DNA of 64,000 nt from Bradyrhizobium sp. 1(2017) (GCF_011602485.2 NZ_CP050022.2:2376001-2440000), one strand, 5' to 3'; numbered from the stretch's first letter, positions 34,322-43,092 are shown. The notes: generated from the letters alone by a model not told the origin. Translations and numbers: made by a program.

Positions 34322-35785
34322 ATGGCCGACACGACCGCCACTTCACCCACCGCGGCATCGCGAAAAACCACTGATCTCAGCTCGCTTGGACTCGCAATTG
34401 CAGCCGAAGCTATTCGGAACGGCGACATCACGTCCGAAGGCTATGCCAGGGCACTTCTGCAGCGCGCGGGAATGCTCGCAGAGCTCAACACCTTCATCAC
34501 GATCGACGAGGCCGCCGTGCTGGCAGCCGCGAGGGATGCGGACAAGGCACGCGCGGCCGGATCGGCGGCACTCCTGCTAGGCGTGCCGCTCGGCGTGAAG
34601 GACAGCTATTTGACCCAAGGGCTGCCGACGAGCCTGGGTCTCGACAGCCTCGCCCATTTCGTGCCGCGCGAAGATGCGGACGCGGTCAGCGCGATCAAGG
34701 GGGCGGGCGCGCTGGTGTTCGGCAAGAACAACCTCGTCGAGATGTCCTATGGTTTGACGGGGCACAACGCACGTTATGGCCAGGTGAGGAATCCGCACGC
34801 GTGGGATCGCGTCTCGGGCGGCTCCTCCAGCGGCTCGGCCGCATCGGTTGCCGCCGGCATCGTTCCCGCCGCGTTGGGCGGTGACACCGTCGGGTCGATC
34901 CGGGTGCCCGCATCATTCTGCGGTGTCGTGGGATTCAAGCCAACCACCGGACGCTGGCCGCGCAAAGGCGTTGCTCCGATCTCACATACGCTCGACACTA
35001 CGGGCGTATTCGCCCGCAATGTCGAGGACTGCCTTCTGGTGGATCAGATCGTGACGGGTGAGCAGGATGCGAAGTCGTCGGGTCGCGATGACCTGAGGGG
35101 AGTGCGACTGGCCTTCGCGCCGCGACAATTCCTGGATTTGGTGGATGCGGACGTCGAGACCGGTTTCCGCAACGTCGTTCGGCAGCTGCAGGATGCCGGC
35201 GCCGAGATCGTCGAGGTCGATCTCGGCGATGATTTCAATGCCCTCATTCAAACCGCGACATGGGGCATCTTCGCTCATGAGACAATGGGTGCAATCTCGG
35301 ACTTCCTGCGCCGCCACGACATTCCCACCACATTCGAGGCGATCCATGAGGGCCTCAAGCCCCAGCTTCGGCAGGCATGGGGGCACATCGTATTGCCCGA
35401 CGGTGCAGGCGCGACCTCGGCAGAGGCGTACCAGACGGCGCTCAGCGTGACGCGGCCGGAAATCCAGCAGCGCCTCAATGCGGCGTTCGTCTCTGAGGGC
35501 GCACTTGCGCTCTTGCAGCCGACGACACCTTGCACGGCGCCCTTGATCGAGGAGCAGGCGACCGTCCGCATCGCGGGACAGGAAGTCAGCTACCTCGCTC
35601 TGGCGAACCACACGGTGTCCGCGAGCAGCGTGGGGCTGCCGGGCATCAGCCTTCCCTGTGGCTTGTCTCGCGCCGGGCTGCCGATCGGCCTCGAGCTGGA
35701 CGCCGCCCTGGGCAGCGACCGGGCACTTCTGAATCTTGCCCGCAGGATCGAAGGCGTCCTGGGTGCCAATTCGACTGCGAGCTGA
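34322..35785 (+). CDS. Amidase-signature family hydrolase
   Basis: 487 residues with a complete Ser-cisSer-Lys triad: Lys93 (GVPLGVKDSY), the Ser168-170 stretch (SGGSSSGSAA) and nucleophile Ser192 (GGDTVGSIRVPASFCG). The family cleaves C-N bonds in amides; relatives include indoleacetamide and mandelamide hydrolases, but the substrate cannot be decided. ATG at 34322 is chosen because GAGGATCCC precedes it; an in-frame ATG at 34247 lies 5 bp from the palindrome and lacks a ribosome site. A TetR gene follows after 83 bp, probably in the same operon. Confidence 0.82.
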   Translation: MADTTATSPTAASRKTTDLSSLGLAIAAEAIRNGDITSEGYARALLQRAGMLAELNTFITIDEAAVLAAARDADKARAAGSAALLLGVPLGVKDSYLTQGLPTSLGLDSLAHFVPREDADAVSAIKGAGALVFGKNNLVEMSYGLTGHNARYGQVRNPHAWDRVSGGSSSGSAASVAAGIVPAALGGDTVGSIRVPASFCGVVGFKPTTGRWPRKGVAPISHTLDTTGVFARNVEDCLLVDQIVTGEQDAKSSGRDDLRGVRLAFAPRQFLDLVDADVETGFRNVVRQLQDAGAEIVEVDLGDDFNALIQTATWGIFAHETMGAISDFLRRHDIPTTFEAIHEGLKPQLRQAWGHIVLPDGAGATSAEAYQTALSVTRPEIQQRLNAAFVSEGALALLQPTTPCTAPLIEEQATVRIAGQEVSYLALANHTVSASSVGLPGISLPCGLSRAGLPIGLELDAALGSDRALLNLARRIEGVLGANSTAS

Positions 35786-35868
35786 CCACAATGCCGGAAC
35801 CCGGCAGCCTGACCGCCACCTGTCGCCGTGCTGCCGGCGCCCGCGAGAAATAAGAAGGTCGAGAGACA

Positions 35869-36450
35869 ATGCGGTTTGAGAAGGGCCACAAGGCCGCAAC
35901 GCGGCGGCACATCGTCGATGTGGCATCGAACTGCGTGCGCCGAGACGGCATCTCCGCGGCCGGGATTGGCGGGATCATGAGCGAGGCCGGCCTGACCAAA
36001 GGGGCATTCACTCCGCACTTCGAATCCAAGCACCAGCTGGTTCGTGAGGCGATGGCAAGTGCTCTCGGCGATCAGCAACATCGGTTCGACGAAGACCGGC
36101 AAAACGGCCTGGACCTCGAAGGGGCGATCCGGCGCTATCTGAACCGCGCTCACCTCGAAGACCCCGCGAGCGGTTGCCCTTCGGCGGCGCTGCTTCCGGA
36201 AATCGCCCGCCAGCCCCTGTCCATCCGTCAGGACTACGAAAAGGCACTGCAAGGCTACGTTTCAAGTCTCGCCGCATTGCTTCCGGAGGCCGGTTCTGCG
36301 GTGAGGCGCAGCCGCGCGATGGCCATCTTCGGCCTCATGGTGGGCACTCTGCAGTTCGCGCGGGCCGTGCCCGACCGCGCGAGGGCGAAGCAAATCCTCG
36401 AGGGCGGCGTGCAAGCCGCGCTGCAGCTGGCGCAGGCTCCTTCGTCCTGA
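35869..36450 (+). CDS. TetR-family transcriptional regulator
   Basis: 193 residues. N-terminal helix-turn-helix (about 10-55): TRRHIVDVASNCVRRDGISAAGIGGIMSEAGLTKGAFTPHFESKHQLV, the canonical TetR layout with GxF/YxHF. The C-terminal ligand domain contains GCPSAALLPEI, typical of the TetR_C_33/NemR-like group. AAGG and GAGAGA precede the ATG. Position after the amidase and the palindrome at 34227 suggest it represses this operon and senses the amide or a reactive compound. Confidence 0.85.
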   Translation: MRFEKGHKAATRRHIVDVASNCVRRDGISAAGIGGIMSEAGLTKGAFTPHFESKHQLVREAMASALGDQQHRFDEDRQNGLDLEGAIRRYLNRAHLEDPASGCPSAALLPEIARQPLSIRQDYEKALQGYVSSLAALLPEAGSAVRRSRAMAIFGLMVGTLQFARAVPDRARAKQILEGGVQAALQLAQAPSS

Positions 36451-36620
36451 AGATGACCTTCCTGAAGATAACATGGCGTGAATCCCCATTGCGCTTCAGC
36501 CCAGTTATTGCTTCCGATCTGCGGCGGCGGGTCTAGCCCGCCCTCGTTGAGCCAGATCAAGACTCGCCCTGCCAACGCGCCGGACCCTTCCATCAGTGCA
36601 TCGATGGAAAGGCAGGCCGC

Positions 36621-37721
36621 ATGCAGACTCTGTTCAGGGACATCCGGAATACCCCCTTGCTCTGGATGCTGGTCTTCGTACCCATCGTGCTGGTGGGCGA
36701 GGCGATGGTGCCGCATTCCCACACGCTCCTGTTCGTGCTGGCCGTGCTTGCCATCGTGCCGCTGGCGGCCCTGCTCAGCCACGCCACCGAGGCGGTCGCC
36801 GCGAAGACCGGCGATGCCGTGGGCGGCCTGCTCAATGCCACGCTCGGCAATCTGACGGAGTTAATCATCGCCATCACGGCGCTGCGGGCGGGCCAGTACA
36901 TGCTGGTGAAGGCTTCGATCGCGGGCGCGATCGTCACCAATGCGGTGTTCATGCTCGGGGCCTGCCTGCTCCTCGGCGGTCTGCGCTACCACGTGCAGGA
37001 GTACAATCGCGCCGGCGCGCGGCTTTCGTCCGGCCTGTTGCTGATGGCAACCGTCGCCCTGCTTGCGCCGTCGGCGGTCGCCGATCTCGATCATCTGCCC
37101 CAGGACGGGACCGTCATTCACAAGCTCAGCGTCGGCATTTCAGTGCTGCTCATCGTTGCCTACGCGCTGGGCCTGGTGTTCTCGCTCCGGACGCACAAGG
37201 AGTTGTTTGCAAGCGCCGATCATGGCGATGGCGGGGAGGAGCACTGGCCGATCGGAACCGCGGTCGCGACATTGCTGGTCGTCACCGTGCTGGTGGCGCT
37301 GGTGAGCGAGATCTTCGTGGAATCGGTCCAGAAGGCGGCGGAAACCTTCGGGATGAGCCCCGCTTTTGTCGGCTTCATCGTCGTCTCGCTCGTCGGCGCC
37401 GCCGCCGAATTCGCGGTTGCCTTTGCCGCGGCGCGCAAGAACCGGCTCGACATGAGCGTCAGCATTGCGCTCGGCAGCGCCTCGCAGATCGCGCTGTTCG
37501 TTGCGCCTGCGCTGGTGCTGCTCAGCTATGTCGTGGGGCCGAAGCCGATGGACCTGCAGTTCTGGCCGGGCGCCGTCACAATGGTGATGATCGCAACGGT
37601 CACGTCGGCCTTCATCACCGCGAGCGGCCGCTCGGCATGGTTCGTTGGCGCGCTGATGATCTTCATCTACGCGATCTTTGCACTGACGCTGTATGTCATC
37701 CCGCCGGCGGAGCAGGGATGA
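36621..37721 (+). CDS. Calcium/proton antiporter (CaCA family)
   Basis: 366 residues, about 11 membrane helices in two repeats each holding an acidic alpha-repeat: GGLLNATLGNLTELIIAI (about 72-90) and SLVGAAAEFAVAFAAARKNRLDMSVSIALGSASQIALF (about 255-292). This is the Cax/ChaA cation exchanger pattern, exporting Ca2+ (possibly Na+) in exchange for H+. AAGGCAGG precedes the ATG. It is a single gene. Confidence 0.88.
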   Translation: MQTLFRDIRNTPLLWMLVFVPIVLVGEAMVPHSHTLLFVLAVLAIVPLAALLSHATEAVAAKTGDAVGGLLNATLGNLTELIIAITALRAGQYMLVKASIAGAIVTNAVFMLGACLLLGGLRYHVQEYNRAGARLSSGLLLMATVALLAPSAVADLDHLPQDGTVIHKLSVGISVLLIVAYALGLVFSLRTHKELFASADHGDGGEEHWPIGTAVATLLVVTVLVALVSEIFVESVQKAAETFGMSPAFVGFIVVSLVGAAAEFAVAFAAARKNRLDMSVSIALGSASQIALFVAPALVLLSYVVGPKPMDLQFWPGAVTMVMIATVTSAFITASGRSAWFVGALMIFIYAIFALTLYVIPPAEQG

Positions 37722-37769
37722 CGTTCGCACGGCTGAAGGGATGCGGCTCGCGTTAGCAGAGGATGGCGG

Positions 37770-37807
37770 CAGGCCGTGCTCTCGGTCTCAGGCCGTGCTC
37801 TCGGTCT
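37770..37807. repeat. Two tandem copies of a 19-bp unit
   Basis: CAGGCCGTGCTCTCGGTCT repeated exactly twice with no spacer. It may be a binding-site pair or replication slippage. Confidence 0.6.
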
Positions 37808-37924
37808 GTCGATGGAACGGTCGACGTCGCAAGACGGCGCGGCGTTCGAGGGGCAGTTCCGTCCGGACGGATCGGGATGACGCCGATGATTGAGTGCCCG
37901 TGGTGCTGCAAAGCATGATTTAAT

Positions 37925-37953
37925 TTGACTTTGTAGATGGTTAAAATTATGTT
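37925..37953 (+). promoter_or_regulatory. Housekeeping-type promoter for the gene set at 38101-42067
   Basis: TTGACT at 37925-37930, 17-bp spacer, TATGTT at 37948-37953, in a strongly AT-rich stretch. Transcription would begin near 37960, giving a leader of about 140 nt. Confidence 0.55.
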
Positions 37954-38100
37954 TTTTCTATATTAAATAAACTATTTAATTTGGGGCGCTCATAGCGCCA
38001 ACCTTATTCGATCTATGCGTGTTCTCGTCGAGTATTGAAATCATGCGAACAGGCTGGGCCATCAGTTTCATCGGGGGGGTTGTCGAAAAAGGCGTGATAC

Positions 38101-39690
38101 ATGCGCCGACCCATTGAGACTGCACCGAAGAACGGACAAGACATCTGGCTGCAAGATGCGACAGGTGCCGTTGAGGTGGGCCACTGGTCACCAGAGGCGG
38201 ACAAATGGGTCTGGCAGGACGGCTCTCCAATCAACGGTGCGCCCACCCATTGGTACCTCGCAGCCGAGGATGCCGATCCAGAGGATGAACGATCGGGCGG
38301 TTCATTCGTGGCGGCTGCAATTCTGATCCCCGGCATCCTCGTTGGGGCTTCCCTGCTCGGTGTGTTCGGGCCGTTCGAGGCGCGACCCTTTCCGGAAACG
38401 ACGCGCGTCGGCGTCCAGAACGTCCTTCTCGATCAGCCGTCGGTCATGATCGGATCGCCAGTACCTCTTCGGCGCGACGGCACCGAATCCTTGACGGAGG
38501 AGGAAGCAGCCAGCTTGGTACGAGCCAGGCAGTGGCTGGACGAAGACACTCCGCGCAGCGTGGCACTCGCCAATGAGCTGGCCGCGGCGCACAGAGAGCG
38601 TGACGAGGCGGTCCAGCGTACGCACACGGCGGAACTCGCCGTGGAGGAGGCGCGGAAATCTCTGCAACAGGAGCAGGCCCGCAGCGTCGAGCTTGCGAAC
38701 GACCTTGCCGGAGCCCGCGGCGAGATCGACAACCGTATCGCACAATCGCGCAAGGTGGACGATGTAGCCGCGCAGCAGCGAGATGCGGCAGCGGGGGAGA
38801 TCGCAGAACTTCAGCGGTCTCTGCAGCAAGAGCAACAAAGGAACGCCCTCTTCGTGAGGCAGGCGAACGCCGCGCAGGCCGCATCCGAGAGCGCCGAGCA
38901 ACAACGCCGCGAGGCACAATCACGTGCCGCCGCGCTCGCGAGCGAGCTCGCCGGAAGACCGCGCGGATCGGAAGCTGCGGCCGCGGATCAGATCGAGGCG
39001 GCGGAGCGGGAGATCGCGGAGCTGCGGCAATCCTTGCAGAATGCGCGGCAGAAGAACGCCGATCTCGTCGCCGAGACCAAGGCAGCGCAAGCCGCGGCGA
39101 CCAATGCCGAACGACAACGCCACGCTCTCGAAGGAGTCCAGGCAAATGCGGCCGCGCTCGCGAAGCAGCTTGCCGAAGCGCGCCGCGAGGCCGAGACCCG
39201 GAACGAGCGATTGCGTGAGGCGAACGATGCGGCCTCGCAGCAGAGAGAAGCGGCGAACCGGGAGATCGTCGAATTGCGGCAGTCGCTGCAACGGGAACGG
39301 AACGAAGCTCGGGAGCGCGCCCTCGCATCGGCGTGGAGCCTTGCCGGCGTCCGCCTCCTGATGGAGCAAACAAACCGAGGCCCGAACCTGCCCACGCCGC
39401 CGCCATCAGCAAACCAGATCGAGGCGGAGGCGCGATTGATCCCGCGCGCCAGGGCGTTGCTCGATCAGGGAAATATTGGAGCTGCGCGCATAGTACTCGA
39501 GCTCGCGTCCGAGAAGGACATCGCGCAGGCAAGCTTCATGCTCGCGGAGACATATGATCCCACCGTTCTGTCCGCATGGGGGACCTATGGAACGCGCGGC
39601 GAAGAAGCCAAGGCGCGGGAGCTCTACGCCAAGGCGCAAAGGGGCGGAATTCGCGAAGCCAAGGAACGGCTCGATGCGCTGCATCGCTGA
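38101..39690 (+). CDS. Coiled-coil membrane protein with DUF551-like head and Sel1/TPR-like tail
   Basis: 529 residues, not a known enzyme. N-terminal 1-55 (RPIETAPKNGQDIWLQD ... PTHWYLAAED) resembles the small DUF551/phage-type PTHW domain. One membrane helix at about 68-90. Residues 130-400 are an alanine/glutamine/glutamate-rich coiled coil built on repeats of the type EIAELRQSLQ...A...AAALASELA. Residues 420-527 form helical pairs (ARALLDQGNIGAARIVLELA, ARELYAKAQRGGIREAKERL) like Sel1/TPR repeats. The tail is periplasmic by this topology. First of four closely spaced genes. Confidence 0.7.
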   Translation: MRRPIETAPKNGQDIWLQDATGAVEVGHWSPEADKWVWQDGSPINGAPTHWYLAAEDADPEDERSGGSFVAAAILIPGILVGASLLGVFGPFEARPFPETTRVGVQNVLLDQPSVMIGSPVPLRRDGTESLTEEEAASLVRARQWLDEDTPRSVALANELAAAHRERDEAVQRTHTAELAVEEARKSLQQEQARSVELANDLAGARGEIDNRIAQSRKVDDVAAQQRDAAAGEIAELQRSLQQEQQRNALFVRQANAAQAASESAEQQRREAQSRAAALASELAGRPRGSEAAAADQIEAAEREIAELRQSLQNARQKNADLVAETKAAQAAATNAERQRHALEGVQANAAALAKQLAEARREAETRNERLREANDAASQQREAANREIVELRQSLQRERNEARERALASAWSLAGVRLLMEQTNRGPNLPTPPPSANQIEAEARLIPRARALLDQGNIGAARIVLELASEKDIAQASFMLAETYDPTVLSAWGTYGTRGEEAKARELYAKAQRGGIREAKERLDALHR

Positions 39691-39755
39691 CAACGGGTGT
39701 CTGGCCGTCCCAAGGGTTGCGCAAGGATTGCGCTGGCTGTCCAGAAAGGGATGAC

Positions 39756-40799
39756 ATGAACAAGGCGCCAAAGTCACTCTCGTCGCTGCTGCTCGCCGGC
39801 CTGGTGCCGGTCGCGATGCTGCTTCAGACCGCTTGCCTGGAAGCCCAAACCCCGAGGAATGCCAAAGCCGATACGGGGGGCGTCCGACAGCCTCTCCCGC
39901 AGGAGCGCGAAAAGAACCGGATGAACGCCTGGACGGTCGGGCTCGCCGGCGGCCTGCTCGAGGGCGCGCCGATCCGCCTCGCCGCGGAGATGGCCCGCGT
40001 CGTGGACGACGGAGCAGATCTGCATCTCCTGCCCATCGTCACGCGGGGGGCCACCGACAACCTGAATGCGCTGCTCTATTTGCGGGGGGTCGATACCGCG
40101 ATCATCAATTCCGATGCGCTTGAAGAGTACAAGATCCAGGTTCCGCAGATCCAAAGTCGGATCACCTATTTGCTGAATCTCTTTCCGTCCGAGCTGCACA
40201 TTTTCGTGCGGCCCGAGATCACAAGCCTGCAGGACCTTGCCGGCAAGAAGGTGAACTTCAACACCCAGGGCACCGCAGCCGCCTATTCAGGACCGCTGAT
40301 CCTGAGCCGTCTTGGTATCGATGTCGAAAAGACGTTCATTCCGCATCAGCTTGCCCTGGAACAGATGCGCAAAGGCGAGATGTCGGCCGTCGTATTCATC
40401 ACGTCGAAGCCCGTCGACGCCTTTGTACGCGGCCGCTGGGAAGCTGGATTCAAGTTTCTCCCGGTTCAGTACGACAGAAGGTTCGAGGACTATTATCTGC
40501 CCGCGACCCTGGACTCCAAAGAGTATCCCAATCTCATCAAGCAAGGTGAGCGGGTCTCGACCATCGCGGTGCCAACGGCTCTCGTCTCGTTCAATTGGCC
40601 GCCGCGTTCGAATCGCTACCAGCGCGTGGCGCGCCTTGTCGACTACCTGTTCGCGCGGATTGACCGGCTGCAGGCGCCAGGCTTTGATCCGAAGTGGCAG
40701 TCGATCAACCTGGCCGCGACCGTCCCCGGGCTCGCCCGCTTCCAGGCCGCCCAGGAATGGCTGGATCACAAGGCGCGCAGCGCGCAGGCGCGGCCATGA
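39756..40799 (+). CDS. TAXI-family solute-binding protein without TRAP permease
   Basis: 347 residues: signal peptide (hydrophobic 9-26, possible cleavage near ACLEA), then the TAXI (TRAP-associated extracytoplasmic immunogenic) fold: AAEMARVVDDGADLHLLPIVTRGATDNLNALLYLRGVDTAIINSDAL, the central LQDLAGKKVNFNTQGTAAAYSGPLILSRLG, and ISTIAVPTALVSF-like C-terminal lobe. TAXI proteins normally deliver substrate to a TRAP 4TM/12TM permease, which is absent here. AAAGGG precedes the ATG at 39756. It follows the coiled-coil gene by 65 bp and overlaps the next gene by 4 bp. Confidence 0.75.
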   Translation: MNKAPKSLSSLLLAGLVPVAMLLQTACLEAQTPRNAKADTGGVRQPLPQEREKNRMNAWTVGLAGGLLEGAPIRLAAEMARVVDDGADLHLLPIVTRGATDNLNALLYLRGVDTAIINSDALEEYKIQVPQIQSRITYLLNLFPSELHIFVRPEITSLQDLAGKKVNFNTQGTAAAYSGPLILSRLGIDVEKTFIPHQLALEQMRKGEMSAVVFITSKPVDAFVRGRWEAGFKFLPVQYDRRFEDYYLPATLDSKEYPNLIKQGERVSTIAVPTALVSFNWPPRSNRYQRVARLVDYLFARIDRLQAPGFDPKWQSINLAATVPGLARFQAAQEWLDHKARSAQARP

Positions 40800-41425
40800 G
40801 GGCTGCGGCTCCTCCCCTTGCCGTCGTCTTCAATGTCGCCTGCGGAATCGCCTACGCGCAAAGCACGAATGATCCCATGGAAACGCTTCGGGCTTGTTCG
40901 GCGATGAAGGGATCGGCCCGGCTGGAATGTCTGCAAGGTCTGTCGCATAAGATTCCACCGCCCAGTGGGCGAGTGGCAGGTGATAGCTGGATCGTCAGCG
41001 AAACGACCTCGCCAGTGGATTATCTGCCGGTCGTCGTCGCCATCGTCTTTTCTGTCGGCAGTTCGGATGGCGCTGCAATGCAACTCGCGATCCACTGCCG
41101 CAAAGGTCGCACGGAAGTCGTCGTTGCAGGACCGACGGTGACACGCAGTGCCAACGAATATGCCATCTCCTTTCGGCTCAATGCCGAGCCGCCGCGGCAA
41201 CTCGTGGCGGCTTCGCCATCGTTCGGCTCCGGGGTGGCATTCGGCGGCGACGTCGTGCCGTTGCTGACCTCGCTACCCGACGATGGTCACATCGTCGTTC
41301 GTCTTTCCAGCCGTACTGGCGCGGTGCAGGAGGGGCAATTCCCGCTCGGCGGGTTCAAGAACGTGCGCGAAAAAGTGGGGGCTGCATGCAAATGGCCACA
41401 TGCCGTCGCCAGACCGGAAAGGTGA
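40796..41425 (+). CDS. Periplasmic TagO/VasI-like protein
   Basis: 209 residues with signal peptide (cleavage after AYA near 21). The segment RACSAMKGSARLECLQGL, the SPVDYLPVVVAI stretch, the CRKGRTEVVVAG strand, an ISFRLNAEPP pair and the FKNVREKVGAACKW end follow the pattern of the VasI/TagO family linked to type VI secretion (SxDD..VxL, xCRxxxTELYI, C-terminal CxW). No type VI gene lies in the window. The ATG overlaps the stop of the TAXI gene (ATGA), so translation is coupled. Confidence 0.6.
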   Translation: MRAAAPPLAVVFNVACGIAYAQSTNDPMETLRACSAMKGSARLECLQGLSHKIPPPSGRVAGDSWIVSETTSPVDYLPVVVAIVFSVGSSDGAAMQLAIHCRKGRTEVVVAGPTVTRSANEYAISFRLNAEPPRQLVAASPSFGSGVAFGGDVVPLLTSLPDDGHIVVRLSSRTGAVQEGQFPLGGFKNVREKVGAACKWPHAVARPER

Positions 41426-41449
41426 TGGTCAGGGATAGGGAGACACGAG

Positions 41450-42067
41450 ATGATCAATCGGAAGTCGGCGATGGCAGTCATAAGCGGCGTGGCGATGCTG
41501 ATTCTGGTCGCACCAAACGCGCTGGCGCAGCAGGGCAACCAATTGTTCCCGCAGGCGAGCGAGAAGAGCCAGGCGAGCGACCAGAAGAATTCGGGTCGCC
41601 AGACGCAGGCGAACAAGTCGGCGCAGAAACGCACGAGCAAGCAGGACCTTGCGAGCAGGGCGGCAATGGCTCAGGCGACGAGCCCCGGGATCGCCAAGAA
41701 GCCGCATCAGCTGATACTGCAGGTCAATTCCAACGAGCCGGCGATGATGAACCTCGCACTCAACAACGCGACCAACGTCGCCCAATATTACCGCGACCTC
41801 GGCGAGCCGGTGTCGATCGAGGTCGTCACCTTTGGCCCCGGCCTTCACATGCTGCGCGAAGACACGTCGCCGGTGAAGCCGCGCATCGAGATGCTGGCGA
41901 TGAGCAACCCCGAAATTTCCTTCAAGGCCTGCGGCAACACCCAGGACAACATGCGCAAGGCAGAGAACAAGGACATCAACCTGATCGCACAGGCGACGGT
42001 GGTTAAGTCCGGTGTCGTCCGCGTCATGGAGCTGCAGGAACAGGGCTGGAGCTACGTCAAACCGTGA
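41450..42067 (+). CDS. Secreted DsrE-like protein
   Basis: 205 residues: signal peptide (hydrophobic 8-22, cleavage after ALA at 26), a Gln/Ser/Lys-rich linker to about 80, and a DsrE/DsrF-type domain (KKPHQLILQVNSNEPAMMNLALNNATNVAQYYRDLGEPVSIEVVTFGPG, then SFKACGNTQ and GVVRVMELQEQGWSYVKP). DsrE relatives are sulfur-relay proteins; the single conserved Cys in FKACGNT is present. GGGAGA precedes the ATG; 24 bp after the previous gene, so it ends the four-gene operon. Confidence 0.75.
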   Translation: MINRKSAMAVISGVAMLILVAPNALAQQGNQLFPQASEKSQASDQKNSGRQTQANKSAQKRTSKQDLASRAAMAQATSPGIAKKPHQLILQVNSNEPAMMNLALNNATNVAQYYRDLGEPVSIEVVTFGPGLHMLREDTSPVKPRIEMLAMSNPEISFKACGNTQDNMRKAENKDINLIAQATVVKSGVVRVMELQEQGWSYVKP

Positions 42068-42069
42068 GG

Positions 42070-42091
42070 CCCGCGGCAAGGCGGCCGCGGG
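42070..42091 (+). terminator. Hairpin at the end of the four-gene operon
   Basis: Perfect 8-bp stem CCCGCGGC/GCCGCGGG with loop AAGGCG, starting 2 bp after the DsrE-like stop codon. No U-tract follows, so it may stabilise the mRNA end rather than terminate on its own. Confidence 0.4.
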
Positions 42092-42203
42092 ATGCCTCTG
42101 TCAGACCATGTCGAGCCCGTAAGCAAAACGCCCGACGTCATGCCCGTCCGGCAAGCCGCACGAGCATGCGCTTCGTGGGGCCGCCCGGATCCGCAGGCGC
42201 CCC

Positions 42204-42947
42204 CTAAAACTGATACCGCCGCAAGCCCCCGTCCACCGGGATCACCGTGCCCGTGATGTAGCGCGCCACCGGGGACGCCAGGAACACGGCGAGGGCCGCG
42301 AGGTCTTCCGGCTCGCCCCAATAGCCGACCGGGATTTCCTCTTCCGCGAAGCGCTCGCGATAATCCGGCGGGTAGTTGCGGCGAATCTGCTCGCTCATGA
42401 TGCGGCCGGGCGGGATGCAGTTGATGGTGATGCCGTGCTCGCCGATCTCGCGCGACAGGCCCTTGGCCCAGGCGTGCACCGCGGCTTTCGCGGCGAAGGC
42501 GGCGTTGAGGCCTTCCGGCTCGGACTTGCCGGTGATGTTGACGATGCGGCCCCATTTGCGCTCGATCATCTGCGGCAGCAGGGCATGGGCGATGCGGCGA
42601 TAGCTGGTGAAGTTGAGCGCGATCGCCTCGTCCCACTTGCTGTCGGGCGCATCGACGGGGAGGGGACGGCTGCCGCCGGCATTGTTGACGAGGATATCGA
42701 CATGGCCGAGCTCCTTCATCGCGAAGGCCGCGATCTTCTCGGCGGCCTCCTCGGCCATCACGTCCTGCTCGAACGGCGTGATCAATCCGCCACCGACTTC
42801 CTTCACCAACTCGGCAAGCAGATTGGTGCGCCGCGCCACGCCGACGACGCGCACGCCTTCGGCAGCCAGCCCTCTGGCGATGGCACGGCCGATGCCGATG
42901 CTCGCGCCGGTGACGACAGCAGTTTTCGATTTGAGCCCGAGGTCCAT
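42204..42947 (-). CDS. SDR-fold protein lacking the catalytic Tyr
   Basis: 247 residues of SDR fold: VVTGASIGIGRAIA (11-24), NNAGG (88-92), IVNITGKSEPEGLNAAFAAK, and C-terminal GTVIPVDGG. Lys154 of the YxxxK motif is present, but the Tyr position (150) is Ala, with Phe at 151, and the usual Ser of the tetrad reads Asn/Thr. It should bind NAD(P) but probably not catalyse a normal oxidoreduction, unless it uses another residue. It diverges from the methyltransferase at 43093. Confidence 0.8.
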   Translation of the reverse strand: MDLGLKSKTAVVTGASIGIGRAIARGLAAEGVRVVGVARRTNLLAELVKEVGGGLITPFEQDVMAEEAAEKIAAFAMKELGHVDILVNNAGGSRPLPVDAPDSKWDEAIALNFTSYRRIAHALLPQMIERKWGRIVNITGKSEPEGLNAAFAAKAAVHAWAKGLSREIGEHGITINCIPPGRIMSEQIRRNYPPDYRERFAEEEIPVGYWGEPEDLAALAVFLASPVARYITGTVIPVDGGLRRYQF

Positions 42948-43092
42948 GGTCGCACGCTCTCTTGTTTGCTTTTTTGCTTGTTGCGGTTCGCTTCCTGCCC
43001 TGTCCCTGCCCAGGATGAATTGCTCGGCGGGGACGAGCAGTGGTAACCAAGAGCCTCAGTGAAGGAAACACGAAAAAGAAAAGGCGCGAGCG

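Larger units (their letters stand above)
37722..38100. other. 379-bp spacer with AT-rich promoter island
   Basis: No gene is supported. Two tandem 19-bp copies of CAGGCCGTGCTCTCGGTCT lie at 37770-37788 and 37789-37807. From about 37905 to 37985 base composition drops to mostly A+T, unlike all neighbouring DNA, and holds the promoter at 37925-37953. The last 115 bp form the leader of the gene at 38101. Confidence 0.6.

Noticed and set aside
36526..36542. GGCGGG-TCTAG-CCCGCC hairpin as terminator of the TetR gene
   Set aside because: Only 6 bp and no U-tract; lies nearly 80 bp after the stop.
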